Below are positions 10,039 through 18,932 of a stretch of DNA of 64,000 nt, piece by piece. The notes under the pieces are model-generated. The model was not told the origin of the DNA. It did no database searches and worked only from the letters and a program-made list of their open reading frames with translations. Each line of letters begins with the position of its first letter. The first letter of the stretch is position 1. Origin of the DNA: Candidatus Pseudobacter hemicellulosilyticus (GTDB lineage: Bacteria > Bacteroidota > Bacteroidia > Chitinophagales > Chitinophagaceae); assembly GCA_029202545.1 (NCBI GenBank), contig CP119311.1, forward strand, positions 1,240,001 through 1,304,000. The letters run 5' to 3'. Position numbers and translations under genes: made by a program.

Positions 10039-11640
10039 TTACCAGGGCTGGATGATCAGCTTCTTGGTATCCAGTCTTTGCTGATCATTGCTCATGAAGG
10101 TAACATAGTAGCTGCCCGGCATATAGAGGTGCATCTCTATAATGGTTCGTCCATTGACCAGTTCTTCCTTGACCTTCCTGCCCAGCACATCCCAGATAAT
10201 AATGCTGCGCACCACTACTTCGCCATTGATGCCTATGTAGAAGCGGCCCTTGCTGGGATTGGGCCAGAGCGTCAGTTGCAGGCCTCCCGGTTGCGGCGGT
10301 ATGACCACTATATTGGTGTAGGTAGTATCCCTATTCCTGCTGACCAGCATGAGGCGGTAATAACTGAGTCCTTTGTGATTGTTGGGGTCCATGATCTCAT
10401 ATTGCAGGAAATCCACGCTGATGCCGTTCAGGGCTTTTGAATCCACACTGTCTACCTTGCTGAAATCTGTTTCGTTGCTCAGCCTGCGCTGTACAATAAA
10501 ATAATCGTTGTTGATCTCAGGTTTGGTGGTCCAGTATACCCGCACAGAATCGCGGCTTACCCTGTAGCCGTTGAACCAGATCTTTGTTGCAGGCAATACT
10601 GTTTTTTGGGGCGAAGCAAATTTGGCGAAATAGGTAGGACTGCCTACCAGCCCGGTCAAGGGTCTGCTGTTCACAGCACTGTTGAAGAGGGTATTGCCGG
10701 CGGTAAGATTGCCGAAGACAGGCTGCATGCGCGGTCCTGTTGTATCCCATTTCCCATTGACATAGGCGGCTATATAACTGTTGTTCCGGTGGGTACTGAA
10801 ATAACTGCCTTCGTCCCTGATCAGGTGCTGGAGGAATACATCGGCCATATCCTGGTTGGGCCGGTAGCGCTTACCGATCTCCCAGGTTTTGTTGACGGAA
10901 GAATCCCGCAGGTTAGCGCCGTTGAACACCTGGCTCTTAACGCTGTCGAAAACCGAGACATAATAATCATCTCCAATAGCCGTCCGGCTCTGGACAGCAG
11001 CAGGCGTATATTCTGTGCGCGAGGTCCCCACCGGAAAGATCACTTTGCCATCCGCCTGTGTAATGTTTTCCCGCACCAGCATCCCGCCGCCGGGATCACT
11101 GCCGGTCACTATGAACCTACCGCTATGGAAGCCTTCTATCTGACCCGGATTGCCGTGGCCCACTACCAGCACCTGGTTGTTGAGCAGGAGGTGACCGCTG
11201 TTGAACTGCAGCCGGTGCCGCACTTTGGCGGTACTGTTGAGGAGCTGCAAACCAAAGGGATTGTCCACTACCAGACCGGGAAAGCTGGCGCCGGTCTTTG
11301 TTACAGCATTATAACCGCCTATCAGGTATTGTACCGATGTGTCCATGTTGAAGCGTACATAACCGCCAATGCCGGTGAGCCCTTCTCCGGCGTCACTTTC
11401 ATCGGGAAGCATGGCCTGGGCATCATTTTCCCAGGTCTTGCCTTTGAAATTGATCACCGCATTCCGGCCGATACCGATCTTTCCCTGGTTGGTGACATTG
11501 GAAAAAATAGTAGCGGTATCTCCATTGAAAAAGATCTTGGCGGAGGCAGGCACGTAAAAGCCTGACTGCGCCTGGCCGCTGTAAAAGCAAGCCAGCTGCA
11601 GGCAGAGCAGAAAAATGATATGGAGAAAAGTTGGCCGCAT
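10039..11640 (-). CDS. Secreted protein with type IX secretion C-terminal sorting domain
   Basis: 533 residues. The N-terminal signal peptide (FLHIIFLLCLQLACFYSGQAQ) and the C-terminal T9SS type A sorting domain (LTLWPNPSKGRFYIGI ... DVLGRKVKE ... MPGSYYVTF ... KLIIQPW) are clear. Cargo with this domain crosses the outer membrane through the gliding/PorSS machinery and is anchored or released. The middle contains beta-rich, cell-wall-like repeats and a probable fibronectin-like segment (VYWTTKPEINNDYFIVQRR) just before the sorting domain. It is the third gene of a minus-strand cluster, 6 bp after its upstream neighbour, so the three are very likely one operon. The cargo's activity is not recognisable. 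Confidence 0.85.
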   Translation of the reverse strand: MRPTFLHIIFLLCLQLACFYSGQAQSGFYVPASAKIFFNGDTATIFSNVTNQGKIGIGRNAVINFKGKTWENDAQAMLPDESDAGEGLTGIGGYVRFNMDTSVQYLIGGYNAVTKTGASFPGLVVDNPFGLQLLNSTAKVRHRLQFNSGHLLLNNQVLVVGHGNPGQIEGFHSGRFIVTGSDPGGGMLVRENITQADGKVIFPVGTSRTEYTPAAVQSRTAIGDDYYVSVFDSVKSQVFNGANLRDSSVNKTWEIGKRYRPNQDMADVFLQHLIRDEGSYFSTHRNNSYIAAYVNGKWDTTGPRMQPVFGNLTAGNTLFNSAVNSRPLTGLVGSPTYFAKFASPQKTVLPATKIWFNGYRVSRDSVRVYWTTKPEINNDYFIVQRRLSNETDFSKVDSVDSKALNGISVDFLQYEIMDPNNHKGLSYYRLMLVSRNRDTTYTNIVVIPPQPGGLQLTLWPNPSKGRFYIGINGEVVVRSIIIWDVLGRKVKEELVNGRTIIEMHLYMPGSYYVTFMSNDQQRLDTKKLIIQPW

Positions 11641-11646
11641 TCCTTG

Positions 11647-12858
11647 TCAGAATTCGGTAATCGTAAAATAGTAGGTGCCCTGAACATTCAATGTTGATGA
11701 GGTACTGGTGTTCAGAAATCGAACTTTGATGGTGTTGACGCCAGTGAGCCTTGCAAAGGCAATGGATGTATAGTTCGGCAGGTCGAATGCCGGTGTGATC
11801 ACCACTGTAGCCTGGGTGCTGGTGGGCTGGAGGCTGGTTGTGGTGATGGTAAAGTTTACATCTGTCATACCGGCCATATAACCCAACCCCAGTATGCCTA
11901 CGGCTCCGGCATTCAAAACGGTGCTGCCGAGTGTCAGCGCAAAACTGATCTGGTTCTTGTTCACAGACCCCTTTGCCCCCAGCTTAAACGTATTGCCCAC
12001 ATCCAGGTAAGCAGCCGGCGCGGTATTGGCCACACCCACCAGGCCGGCAGAAGTAACCCGCATAGCCTCATTGGTAGTGGCATAACCTCCTGCAAAGAAG
12101 CGCAGGTTCCTGCTGGCGGTTGCGTTGCCGATCACAAAATCGGCACCGGTAGCGTATAGATAGGCTGTGTTGTTGCCATTGATGATGGGATAGGTGGCAT
12201 TACTGAACCCGCTGGAATTGATCCCCAGGTCCACATAGTTCACCAGTTCCGTTCCATTGTCTGCCGTAGCTACCAGGTCCGAGCTGGCCAGCGCTGTGGC
12301 AGACCGGTTCTGGATATTCAGCTGCAAATAATTATTAACTGTCCCCTTGCCGCTGATCACGTTGAAGGAACTGCTGGTGCCTGCGTCAACCAGCAGCGCT
12401 TCCGGGTTGCCGGCATCCAGCGCTGTGGCGCCAATGGCTACGCCACCAGTGGAAAAGACACGCATCCTTTCTACATTATTGGTACGGATTGCCAGAGATT
12501 GCGCATCGGTGGTGCCCAGGAAATTGGTAGTGGGCGTTGTGCCGCTATTGCCAATTATTGACCAGGGCCCTGAAACGCTGTAGAGCAGCGATTTCCAGGC
12601 GCCACCGGACCGGACCAGCAATTGCTGCATGGGCGTGAAGTAGATCACGGTCCCGTCCGGTGGACTCTGGACGTTGATGAGTGCCGTATCCGCTATCCGC
12701 GTGAACAGCAATCCCTGGTTAGTGGAGTTGAGTTCCAGCAGGGCCGACTTGGTCAGCGACCAGGGATTGACGCCCAGTTTCAGCTGTTGGGCGGATAACT
12801 GGCTGCAACCTAAAAGCAATACCATTAAAACTGCACTGACGCTGAAGGTCTGTTGCAT
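11647..12858 (-). CDS. Secreted tail-fibre-like protein (module shared with the upstream gene)
   Basis: 403 residues with a signal peptide ending near SQLSAQQ. The N-terminal module (LKLGVNPWSLTKSALLELN, then QGLLFTRIADTALINVQ, WSIIGNSGTTPTTNFLGT, IRTNNVERMRV) is closely matched by the gene just upstream (LKIGDNPTSIQKSSILELE, QGLLLPRLADTVAIN, WSLTGNSGTNPATNFLGT, IRTDNAERLRV), so the two are paralogous at this end. The GNVGIG-like phrase before the variable part is typical of Bacteroidota tail-fibre-like secreted proteins. The C-terminal half is beta-rich and different from its neighbour. It lacks the sorting domain seen in the third gene. Function unknown; a surface or appendage role is inferred. 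Confidence 0.75.
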   Translation of the reverse strand: MQQTFSVSAVLMVLLLGCSQLSAQQLKLGVNPWSLTKSALLELNSTNQGLLFTRIADTALINVQSPPDGTVIYFTPMQQLLVRSGGAWKSLLYSVSGPWSIIGNSGTTPTTNFLGTTDAQSLAIRTNNVERMRVFSTGGVAIGATALDAGNPEALLVDAGTSSSFNVISGKGTVNNYLQLNIQNRSATALASSDLVATADNGTELVNYVDLGINSSGFSNATYPIINGNNTAYLYATGADFVIGNATASRNLRFFAGGYATTNEAMRVTSAGLVGVANTAPAAYLDVGNTFKLGAKGSVNKNQISFALTLGSTVLNAGAVGILGLGYMAGMTDVNFTITTTSLQPTSTQATVVITPAFDLPNYTSIAFARLTGVNTIKVRFLNTSTSSTLNVQGTYYFTITEF

Positions 12859-12887
12859 ATTAATGTATGTCCGGAACCCCGGATCGG

Positions 12888-14543
12888 TTATTTCTTAATG
12901 ATATACCAGTTGGTACCATCTGTCTGCAGGGTTACAAAGGTCCAGTCGTTGTAAATGATATAACTGCTTCCGCCGTCAATGGTGGAAGAGCCGGGTGAAA
13001 TGGTAAGCGCATTGTCAATGCCGCCCGTTCCGATCTTTTTGATGGTATAGATCCGGCCGGCCAGTCCCGTAGCTGCAGGCAGGTTCACAGTTGCAGCGCC
13101 GCCGGTAGTGTTGACCAGGACAGTATTATCAGTGCCCGCCAGCGTGGTAGTACCGGATGCTACGGTGCGGATAGCCAGTGACAGTGAACCACTCACCTGT
13201 ACGGTAGAGTTGGCGCCGCCGGTGCCACCCACCAATAAGCTCTGGGCTGCTTTCAGGCTGTCTGCAAAGGTCTTCACACCACCCAGGGTCTGTGTGCCGG
13301 TAGTGACCACACCACGGGCGGTAGCAGAAGCATTGGGCACATTCAGGAACACACTGTCGGTTCCATTGGTGGATACCGTCAGGTCAGTACCGGTGCTCTT
13401 GAAGGCAAAGCCCTGTGCAGAGTCCCGGTTACCGTTGATGCTGCGGATGGCATTGCCAAAGGCAGAAGCGCTCACCTGCCTTTTTTCAATCACGCCATTG
13501 TTGATCACCAGCACGGAGTCCGCCGTTGAATTATTGGCCACACTGTTAAGCCGGGCGGTTCCGTTAACAGTTACGTTATTGGCAAATGTCTTATCACCAC
13601 CAAAGGTCTGTGTGCCGGCAGTGACCACACCCGCGTTGGTAGCATCCGCCGCATGCAATACGATCTCCCTTCCTGTGCCGGTAATATTAATACTGGCCCC
13701 GGCGGCATTAGGCGTATTGGCTACTGCACCAATAGTGATGGTCTGAATGGCGCTCTGGATCTTGCCCCAGTCGTCAAAGGTCAGGAAGCCATAAGGCTTT
13801 GTAATACCGGAAGAACCATTCTGCACCGGCAGGTTGATGGCAATGGTGCTGTCCGCAACCCTGTTCTCCACCTGCACCGTATCGGTGGTTGTGCTGGCAG
13901 CGGCAGTGATGGACAATGTCTGCCTTTCAATACCGTTGATGGCGCGGATGGCATTGGAGAAAATACTACTGGAAATAGTCCTGCGCGAAACGGAACCATC
14001 GGCGGCAATCACCAGTACTTCCAGCTCATTGGTGCCTGTAGGCAGGTTCTGCAATTTCACAGTCCCGTCCACATTCAATTTAGCTGTGGGTGCATTGGTG
14101 CCAATACCTACATTACCGGTGGCATCCACGCGTAATCTTTCCGCATTGTCTGTACGGATCACCAGGGGCTGCCCGTCTACCGTACCCAGAAAATTGGTGG
14201 CAGGATTGGTGCCGCTGTTACCGGTGAGCGACCAGTTGGCAGTAGCTTCTCCAAGATCAGCGATCTTTTTCCAGCTACCGTTACTGCGCAGACGAAGACT
14301 ATTGTCTGCATTTAAATAAATGATCATACCATTCGGCGGATTCAGGGCGTTGATGGCCACTGTATCTGCCAGCCTGGGCAGCAACAGGCCCTGACGGGTA
14401 CTTTCCAGTTCTAAAATGGATGACTTCTGAATGCTTGTCGGATTGTCTCCGATCTTCAGCTGGGCATTGGTAGTGATGGCCATGATAGTAGCTACCAGAG
14501 ATAGTACTATAACCCGGCCTTGGCGGGTAAAATTTGGCTTCAT
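12888..14543 (-). CDS. Secreted tail-fibre-like protein with internal duplication
   Basis: 551 residues, first gene of the three-gene minus-strand cluster, with a signal peptide (VIVLSLVATIMAITTNAQ). After the module shared with the next gene it carries two copies of a longer unit: VSRRTISSSIFSNAIRAING...GVVTAGTQTFGGDKTFAN and EKRQVSASAFGNAIRSING...GVVTTGTQTLGGVKTFAD. The GTQTxxGxKTF phrase is common in phage tail fibres and in tail-fibre-like exported proteins, where it forms trimeric beta-structures. The C-terminus is a separate beta-rich unit ending NWYIIKK. The 29-bp gap to the next gene supports co-transcription. Ligand or target is unknown. Confidence 0.75.
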   Translation of the reverse strand: MKPNFTRQGRVIVLSLVATIMAITTNAQLKIGDNPTSIQKSSILELESTRQGLLLPRLADTVAINALNPPNGMIIYLNADNSLRLRSNGSWKKIADLGEATANWSLTGNSGTNPATNFLGTVDGQPLVIRTDNAERLRVDATGNVGIGTNAPTAKLNVDGTVKLQNLPTGTNELEVLVIAADGSVSRRTISSSIFSNAIRAINGIERQTLSITAAASTTTDTVQVENRVADSTIAINLPVQNGSSGITKPYGFLTFDDWGKIQSAIQTITIGAVANTPNAAGASINITGTGREIVLHAADATNAGVVTAGTQTFGGDKTFANNVTVNGTARLNSVANNSTADSVLVINNGVIEKRQVSASAFGNAIRSINGNRDSAQGFAFKSTGTDLTVSTNGTDSVFLNVPNASATARGVVTTGTQTLGGVKTFADSLKAAQSLLVGGTGGANSTVQVSGSLSLAIRTVASGTTTLAGTDNTVLVNTTGGAATVNLPAATGLAGRIYTIKKIGTGGIDNALTISPGSSTIDGGSSYIIYNDWTFVTLQTDGTNWYIIKK

Positions 14544-14913
14544 AGCATAGTTTTATCGTGTATAGAATATTGTTATTGGGGCTGTAAGATTACGAACAAC
14601 AAACGAAATTCAGACAAAAAAATTATACTGCATAAGCAATTGTTTTTGTGTACAGTATATGACATACCCGCTACCGCCCACTTATACCCGAAACGGGCCT
14701 GAAAAAATCTTGGGCCGGGAAGGTTCTTCCCCAGAAAACGGTATTTTCCGGCCCGAAAAAAATGCTTGTCCCGGTATATTATTTAATCTTTATCCCGCAT
14801 TGGCCGCAGGCAGTGGATACCGCATTTCGGGGCCCTGGCAACACCCCGTTCCTTCTTGGTTATCCGCCTAAACCTTCAGGCGGTAAAAGATTACAGGTGC
14901 GTATATTGCAGTC
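14544..14913. other. 370-bp divergent intergenic region
   Basis: Separates the minus-strand secreted-protein cluster from the plus-strand DsbA/PfkB pair. It holds a GGGCCGG / CCGGCCC hairpin (14712-14718 with 14748-14754) and a small CCGCCT / AGGCGG hairpin (14864-14883). The part next to the minus-strand cluster is AT-rich and should contain its promoter, but I see no convincing -33/-7 pair. TATATTG at 14901-14907 may serve the plus-strand gene. No credible gene lies here. Confidence 0.5.
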
Positions 14914-15558
14914 ATGTTTACCGTTTATTACTGTTACGATGCCTGGTGTGGCTGGTGTTACGGGTTCAGTCCCGTCATGACAAAGCTGGCAAAGGAATAT
15001 GCAGATAAATTACAATTTGAAGTATTGTCCGGTGGTATGATCCTGCCCGAAAAACCCCGTCCTGTCAGCGTCATGGCCGGTTTTATCAAAAGCGCCTATA
15101 AGACCGTGGAAGAACGTACCGGCATTACTTTCGGCAGCGACTATCTCTGGCATATTGAAAACCCTGATCTGAGCGACTGGTTCCCCAATTCCGAAAAGGC
15201 AGCTATTGCGCTTTGTGTGTTCAAGGATTTCTACCCGGCGGAACAGGTGGCGTTTGCGGCCGATCTGCAGTACGCCCTGAACTATGAAGGCAGGGACCTC
15301 TCTGATGATGAGGCCTACGGGCACCTGCTGGAGAAATATGCCATTCCCTCCACCACTTTCTATGAACGCCTGCACAGCGAAGCCTATAAAGAAAAAGCTT
15401 ATTATGAATTTGCCCTCTGCAAACAATTGCAGGTAACAGGTTTTCCGGCCGTTTTCCTACAGGCATCAGATCTGAAATTCTACCTGCTCAGCAGGGGCTA
15501 TACAGACTACAATACCTTACAACAAAGAGTGGACGCCGTTTTAAAAGAATTATTATGA
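14914..15558 (+). CDS. DsbA-family thioredoxin-fold protein
   Basis: 214 residues starting FTVYYCYDAWCGWCYGFSP. The CGWC redox motif near the N-terminus, a large helical insertion, and a later GFPAVFL cis-proline loop match the DsbA-like oxidoreductase fold (FrnE/2-hydroxychromene-isomerase-like branch). There is no signal peptide, so it probably acts in the cytoplasm as a thiol-disulfide or glutathione-like enzyme rather than in periplasmic folding. The stop codon overlaps the start of the next gene by 4 bases (ATGA), so the two are translationally coupled. The physiological substrate is unknown. Confidence 0.85.
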   Translation: MFTVYYCYDAWCGWCYGFSPVMTKLAKEYADKLQFEVLSGGMILPEKPRPVSVMAGFIKSAYKTVEERTGITFGSDYLWHIENPDLSDWFPNSEKAAIALCVFKDFYPAEQVAFAADLQYALNYEGRDLSDDEAYGHLLEKYAIPSTTFYERLHSEAYKEKAYYEFALCKQLQVTGFPAVFLQASDLKFYLLSRGYTDYNTLQQRVDAVLKELL

Positions 15559-16487
15559 TCGTTACCATCACTATGAATCCCTCAGTGGATAAGAGCACCT
15601 CAGTTGACAAACTGGTTCCAGAGAAAAAAATGCGTTGTGCTGAACTGATCACCGAAGCCGGGGGCGGCGGTATCAATATCAGTAAGGCCCTGAAAGAACT
15701 GGGCGGTGATTCTCTGGCTATATTTCCTTCCGGCGGCCTTAACGGCAAAGCCCTGGAAGGTTATCTCTCGGAAAAAGGCATCCGCTTCCAGACCATTCCC
15801 ATTGAGCGGGAGACCAGGGAAAATATTGTGGTACGGGAGAACCATAGCAACCAGCAGTTCCGCTTTGTCATGCCCGGCCCGGAAATGGGTCAGCAAGAGG
15901 TTGACGCCTGCCTGGACATGGTCCGCCGGCTGGATCCTGCACCCAGTATCATTGTAGCCAGCGGCAGCTTGCCGCCTGGTATGCCGGCCAATTTCTTTGG
16001 GCTCCTGGCTGATCTGGCCAAAGAGATCGGCGCCAGGTATATTGTTGATACTTCCGGGGAGCCCCTCCTGCTGGCCGCACAGGAAGGCGTATACCTGCTC
16101 AAGCCAAATATGTCTGAACTGGGCAAACTCAGCGGCCATGATTATATAGAAGCCGGAGACGTTGGAAAGGCCGCCCTGGAAGTCATCCGTAAAGGAGAAT
16201 GTGAGGTGATGGTGGTGTCTATGGGACCCGCCGGCGCTTTACTGGTTACCCGCGATGGCCACCACCAGATCCCGGCGCCGGTAGTGAAGAAGCAAAGTAC
16301 CGTAGGTGCGGGCGACAGCATGGTGGCCGGCATGATCTGGCAGCTGTCGCAGGGCAAACCGCTCAAAGAAGTAGTGCAGTTTGGCGTAGCCTGTGGCACA
16401 GCAGCCACCATGAATCCCGGTACAACCCTGTTCAAAAAAGCAGATGTGGAACGCCTGTTCCGGTGGATACAGGAAGCGGGGCAGTAA
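15555..16487 (+). CDS. PfkB-family sugar kinase (1-phosphofructokinase/6-phosphofructokinase II type)
   Basis: 310 residues. The start VTITMNPSVDKSTSVD, the GGGGINISKAL sugar-binding segment near residue 36, and the C-terminal STVGAGDSMVAGM motif (anion hole and catalytic aspartate) place it in the ribokinase superfamily, closest in pattern to PfkB/FruK hexose-phosphate kinases. The expected reaction is ATP-dependent phosphorylation of fructose-6-phosphate, fructose-1-phosphate or tagatose-6-phosphate; the exact substrate cannot be decided from sequence. It overlaps the DsbA-family gene by 4 bp, forming a two-gene operon. Confidence 0.88.
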   Translation: MIVTITMNPSVDKSTSVDKLVPEKKMRCAELITEAGGGGINISKALKELGGDSLAIFPSGGLNGKALEGYLSEKGIRFQTIPIERETRENIVVRENHSNQQFRFVMPGPEMGQQEVDACLDMVRRLDPAPSIIVASGSLPPGMPANFFGLLADLAKEIGARYIVDTSGEPLLLAAQEGVYLLKPNMSELGKLSGHDYIEAGDVGKAALEVIRKGECEVMVVSMGPAGALLVTRDGHHQIPAPVVKKQSTVGAGDSMVAGMIWQLSQGKPLKEVVQFGVACGTAATMNPGTTLFKKADVERLFRWIQEAGQ

Positions 16488-16593
16488 AGTTTCTCCCCGG
16501 TCTGGAAATTATCCCCCTTCATCGGCATCGTTTCCCCCTGACTGTTGGTCATGGGCCCGATTTTTGTTAACTTACTTATAAAATTATTTTTAT

Positions 16594-17253
16594 ATGAAAC
16601 GATTTGCCTCCGCTTTATGCGCGTTGTCTGTTCTTACTATACTTAGCTGTAACGATGCTGGCAGTGGTACTGCCGACAAAACGGATACCAGCAAACCGGC
16701 TGAACCTATTGCTTCAGAACCGGCGCCGCCTCCACCCTCTATGGATTCTGCTGCTATGGTAAAAGCCTGGAACGATTACAAGACGCCCGGCGAGGTACAT
16801 AAAATGCTGGCAGCCCAGAGCGGCAACTGGACCTCCGATATCAAGATGTGGATGGACCCCAGTAAACCACCCATGACCAGCAAATCAAAAGATGTGTATA
16901 AAATGGTCCTTGGCGGCCGTTACCAGGAAAGCACGCATAACGGCAGTATGATGGGCGAACCATTTACAGGCGTCAGCACCCTGGCCTACGACAATGCAAA
17001 GAAAAAATTCATCAATACCTGGATCGATGATATGGGTACGGGCCTGATGGTGATGGAAGGTGATTATGACGCCGCCAGCAAAACACTGAACCTGAAAGGA
17101 GAAATGGTAGATCCTACCACCGGAAAAGATTGCAAGGTAAGGCAGGTGGTGACCTTTGTGGATGATAAGAACATGAGCGTAGAGATGTATATGAACCCTC
17201 CCGGGCTGGACAAAGAGTTCAAGACCATGGAGATCAAATCCGTTAAACAATAG
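16594..17253 (+). CDS. DUF1579-type lipoprotein
   Basis: 219 residues. The signal peptide ends in the lipobox LTILSC (Cys near residue 19), followed by a low-complexity Thr/Ser/Pro linker (about 20-50), so it is a lipoprotein. The mature domain (about 60-219: WNDYKTPGEVHKML, GNWTSDIKMWMD, YQESTHNGSMMGEPF, DDMGTGLMVMEG) matches DUF1579, a lipocalin-like domain of unknown function. TTG (16546) and TAACTTAC upstream form a weak promoter candidate. A convergent terminator follows. Confidence 0.85.
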   Translation: MKRFASALCALSVLTILSCNDAGSGTADKTDTSKPAEPIASEPAPPPPSMDSAAMVKAWNDYKTPGEVHKMLAAQSGNWTSDIKMWMDPSKPPMTSKSKDVYKMVLGGRYQESTHNGSMMGEPFTGVSTLAYDNAKKKFINTWIDDMGTGLMVMEGDYDAASKTLNLKGEMVDPTTGKDCKVRQVVTFVDDKNMSVEMYMNPPGLDKEFKTMEIKSVKQ

Positions 17254-17271
17254 GTTTATCCATAAACAATG

Positions 17272-17301
17272 CAGGGCGCGGTGGTATTCCATCGCGCCCT
17301 G
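17272..17301. terminator. Strong hairpin between two convergent genes
   Basis: CAGGGCGCG / CGCGCCCTG form a 9-bp stem that continues through GTGG / CCAT to a 13-bp stem with a TATT loop. It sits between convergent stop codons at 17253 and 17322. TTGTTATTTT follows on the plus strand. It probably serves the plus-strand gene and perhaps both. Confidence 0.65.
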
Positions 17302-17321
17302 TCCATTGTTATTTTACATGG

Positions 17322-17759
17322 CTATCTCCAGGCGCCGATGATGGCCCCCATCAGTGTCAGCGCCAGCATACAATATCCTCCATTGATGAAAATATAACGG
17401 GCTGTCTTTTGCTCAAACAGGGCTATGATGGCCAGGAAAGAGAAGACCCAGACCCCTGTCAGCAGACCGGCCAGTGCGCCACCTGCCAGGTCTATCGTGT
17501 GTGCGCAGCCGGAAGGGCAGGCTGCTGGTGATGGCGCCAGGAACAGGGCCAGGTTAGTGGCTATCACCAGGGAGAGCAGGAAGTACCAGCCAAAAAGCCG
17601 GCCTTTATTGGCTCCCTGTACCATTTCCAGCGTTAGTTTGTTTTCCTTCATCCAGGCATTACCCAGCAAAGCCGGTGAATACCATACGCCGCCCAGCATA
17701 AAAGCAACGATGCCGGCCACCAGCACAGCTAACCAGTTGATCGAGTGAAAGTCTACCAT
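17322..17759 (-). CDS. DUF1761 family membrane protein
   Basis: 145 residues with four hydrophobic segments: LAVLVAGIVAFMLGGVWYS, a second around the FGWYFLLSLVIATNLALFL stretch, LAGGALAGLLTGVWVFSFLA and GGYCMLALTLMGAIIGAW. The N-terminal INW...GGVWYSP pattern is characteristic of DUF1761. No function is known for this family. It stands alone between a lipoprotein gene and a two-component system, transcribed away from the latter. Confidence 0.82.
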   Translation of the reverse strand: MVDFHSINWLAVLVAGIVAFMLGGVWYSPALLGNAWMKENKLTLEMVQGANKGRLFGWYFLLSLVIATNLALFLAPSPAACPSGCAHTIDLAGGALAGLLTGVWVFSFLAIIALFEQKTARYIFINGGYCMLALTLMGAIIGAWR

Positions 17760-17869
17760 GGAAAAGCGTTAAGGGATAAAAAATAGTATACGGAAAAAAG
17801 CTTTCAACAAATCTATTTTGCTAATTTTTGCAGGCCAATCCAAAAAGAACCAGCGTGGAAAAAGAGGCG

Positions 17870-18931
17870 ATGAAAACTAAACAGCCGGGGACGAAATCCC
17901 CTATCACCATGAAGGTGAACGATATTGGCTTCCGGCTGATCCTGATCCCCTTTTGCGGTATCCTGATCCCTATTGCAGCTCACCTGGTGGACCATGCGAA
18001 ATTCAGCGTCTGGCAGATCCTGCTCAGTTACCTGTTCACCATTGGTATCGCCTTCCTGGTCTGGCATGGTAACCGTTACCTGCTCTTTACCCTGCGCAGT
18101 TATTTCAACTGGTTCAATAAGCCCATACGGAAAATAGTGGTGCTGGTCATGGCCGCCACCTGTTTTACCATTCCCATCAGCGTCCTGCTGCTCCTGATCT
18201 GGCACCAGCTCTTCAGCCAGGGTATTGTTAACTGGGAGGCGGTCAAGCAAAGCACCCTGATCATTATGATCACCGTACTCTTTATTGTACATGTATATGA
18301 AACCGTTTTCCTGGTAAAGGAATCGGAGAACGAAATGCTGAAGAATGCACAGCTGGAGAAGGCCAAGATAGAGGCGGAGCTGGAAGCCCTGAAGAACCAG
18401 ATAGATCCGCATTTTATCTTCAATTCCCTAAACACCCTCTCCCACCTGATAGAAGAAAGACCGGAGAAAGCCCGGCAGTTCAACGATAACCTGGCGGATG
18501 TTTACCGGTATATTCTCCAGAACAAGGGCCGGGAGCTGGTGTTGCTTCGGGAAGAGATGGCCTTCCTGCAGGATTATTTTTCCCTGCTCACCATCCGGTT
18601 TGAGCAGGCCATACAGCTGGAACTGGATATTCCCGCCTGTGCGTATGACGAATACCTGGTTCCTCCCATTTCCCTGCAGCTGCTGATCGAGAACGCCATC
18701 AAGCACAATGAATTTTCCGATGCCATGCCCCTGGCCATCCGGGTGCTGCTGCAGGGTGAGCTGCTGGTGGTCAGTAACCCGGTCCAGAAAAAGACCTTTC
18801 GCCGGCTTTCTTCCCGGATCGGATTGAATAACCTGCGGGAGCGGTACAAGCTCACTACCAATACCGATATTGGTATCAAGGTGGAGAACAATGAATTCAT
18901 TGTATCATTGCCCGTGCTAAAAATCAACTGA
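17870..18931 (+). CDS. LytS-type sensor histidine kinase
   Basis: 353 residues from ATG 17870; a longer in-frame TTG start at 17828 is less likely. Four transmembrane helices (about residues 15-150: LILIPFCGILIPIAAHLV, WQILLSYLFTIGIAFLVW, VVLVMAATCFTIPISVLLL, IIMITVLFIVHVYE) lead into a short coiled coil. The phosphoacceptor domain is of the His_kinase type (IDPHFIFNSLNTLSHLIEE). The ATPase domain has LLIENAIKHNEF (N box) and SRIGLNNLRERY (G box). This is the membrane kinase class that partners LytTR regulators, and one follows immediately. The stimulus is unknown because there is no extracellular sensor domain. Confidence 0.93.
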   Translation: MKTKQPGTKSPITMKVNDIGFRLILIPFCGILIPIAAHLVDHAKFSVWQILLSYLFTIGIAFLVWHGNRYLLFTLRSYFNWFNKPIRKIVVLVMAATCFTIPISVLLLLIWHQLFSQGIVNWEAVKQSTLIIMITVLFIVHVYETVFLVKESENEMLKNAQLEKAKIEAELEALKNQIDPHFIFNSLNTLSHLIEERPEKARQFNDNLADVYRYILQNKGRELVLLREEMAFLQDYFSLLTIRFEQAIQLELDIPACAYDEYLVPPISLQLLIENAIKHNEFSDAMPLAIRVLLQGELLVVSNPVQKKTFRRLSSRIGLNNLRERYKLTTNTDIGIKVENNEFIVSLPVLKIN

Positions 18932-18932
18932 T

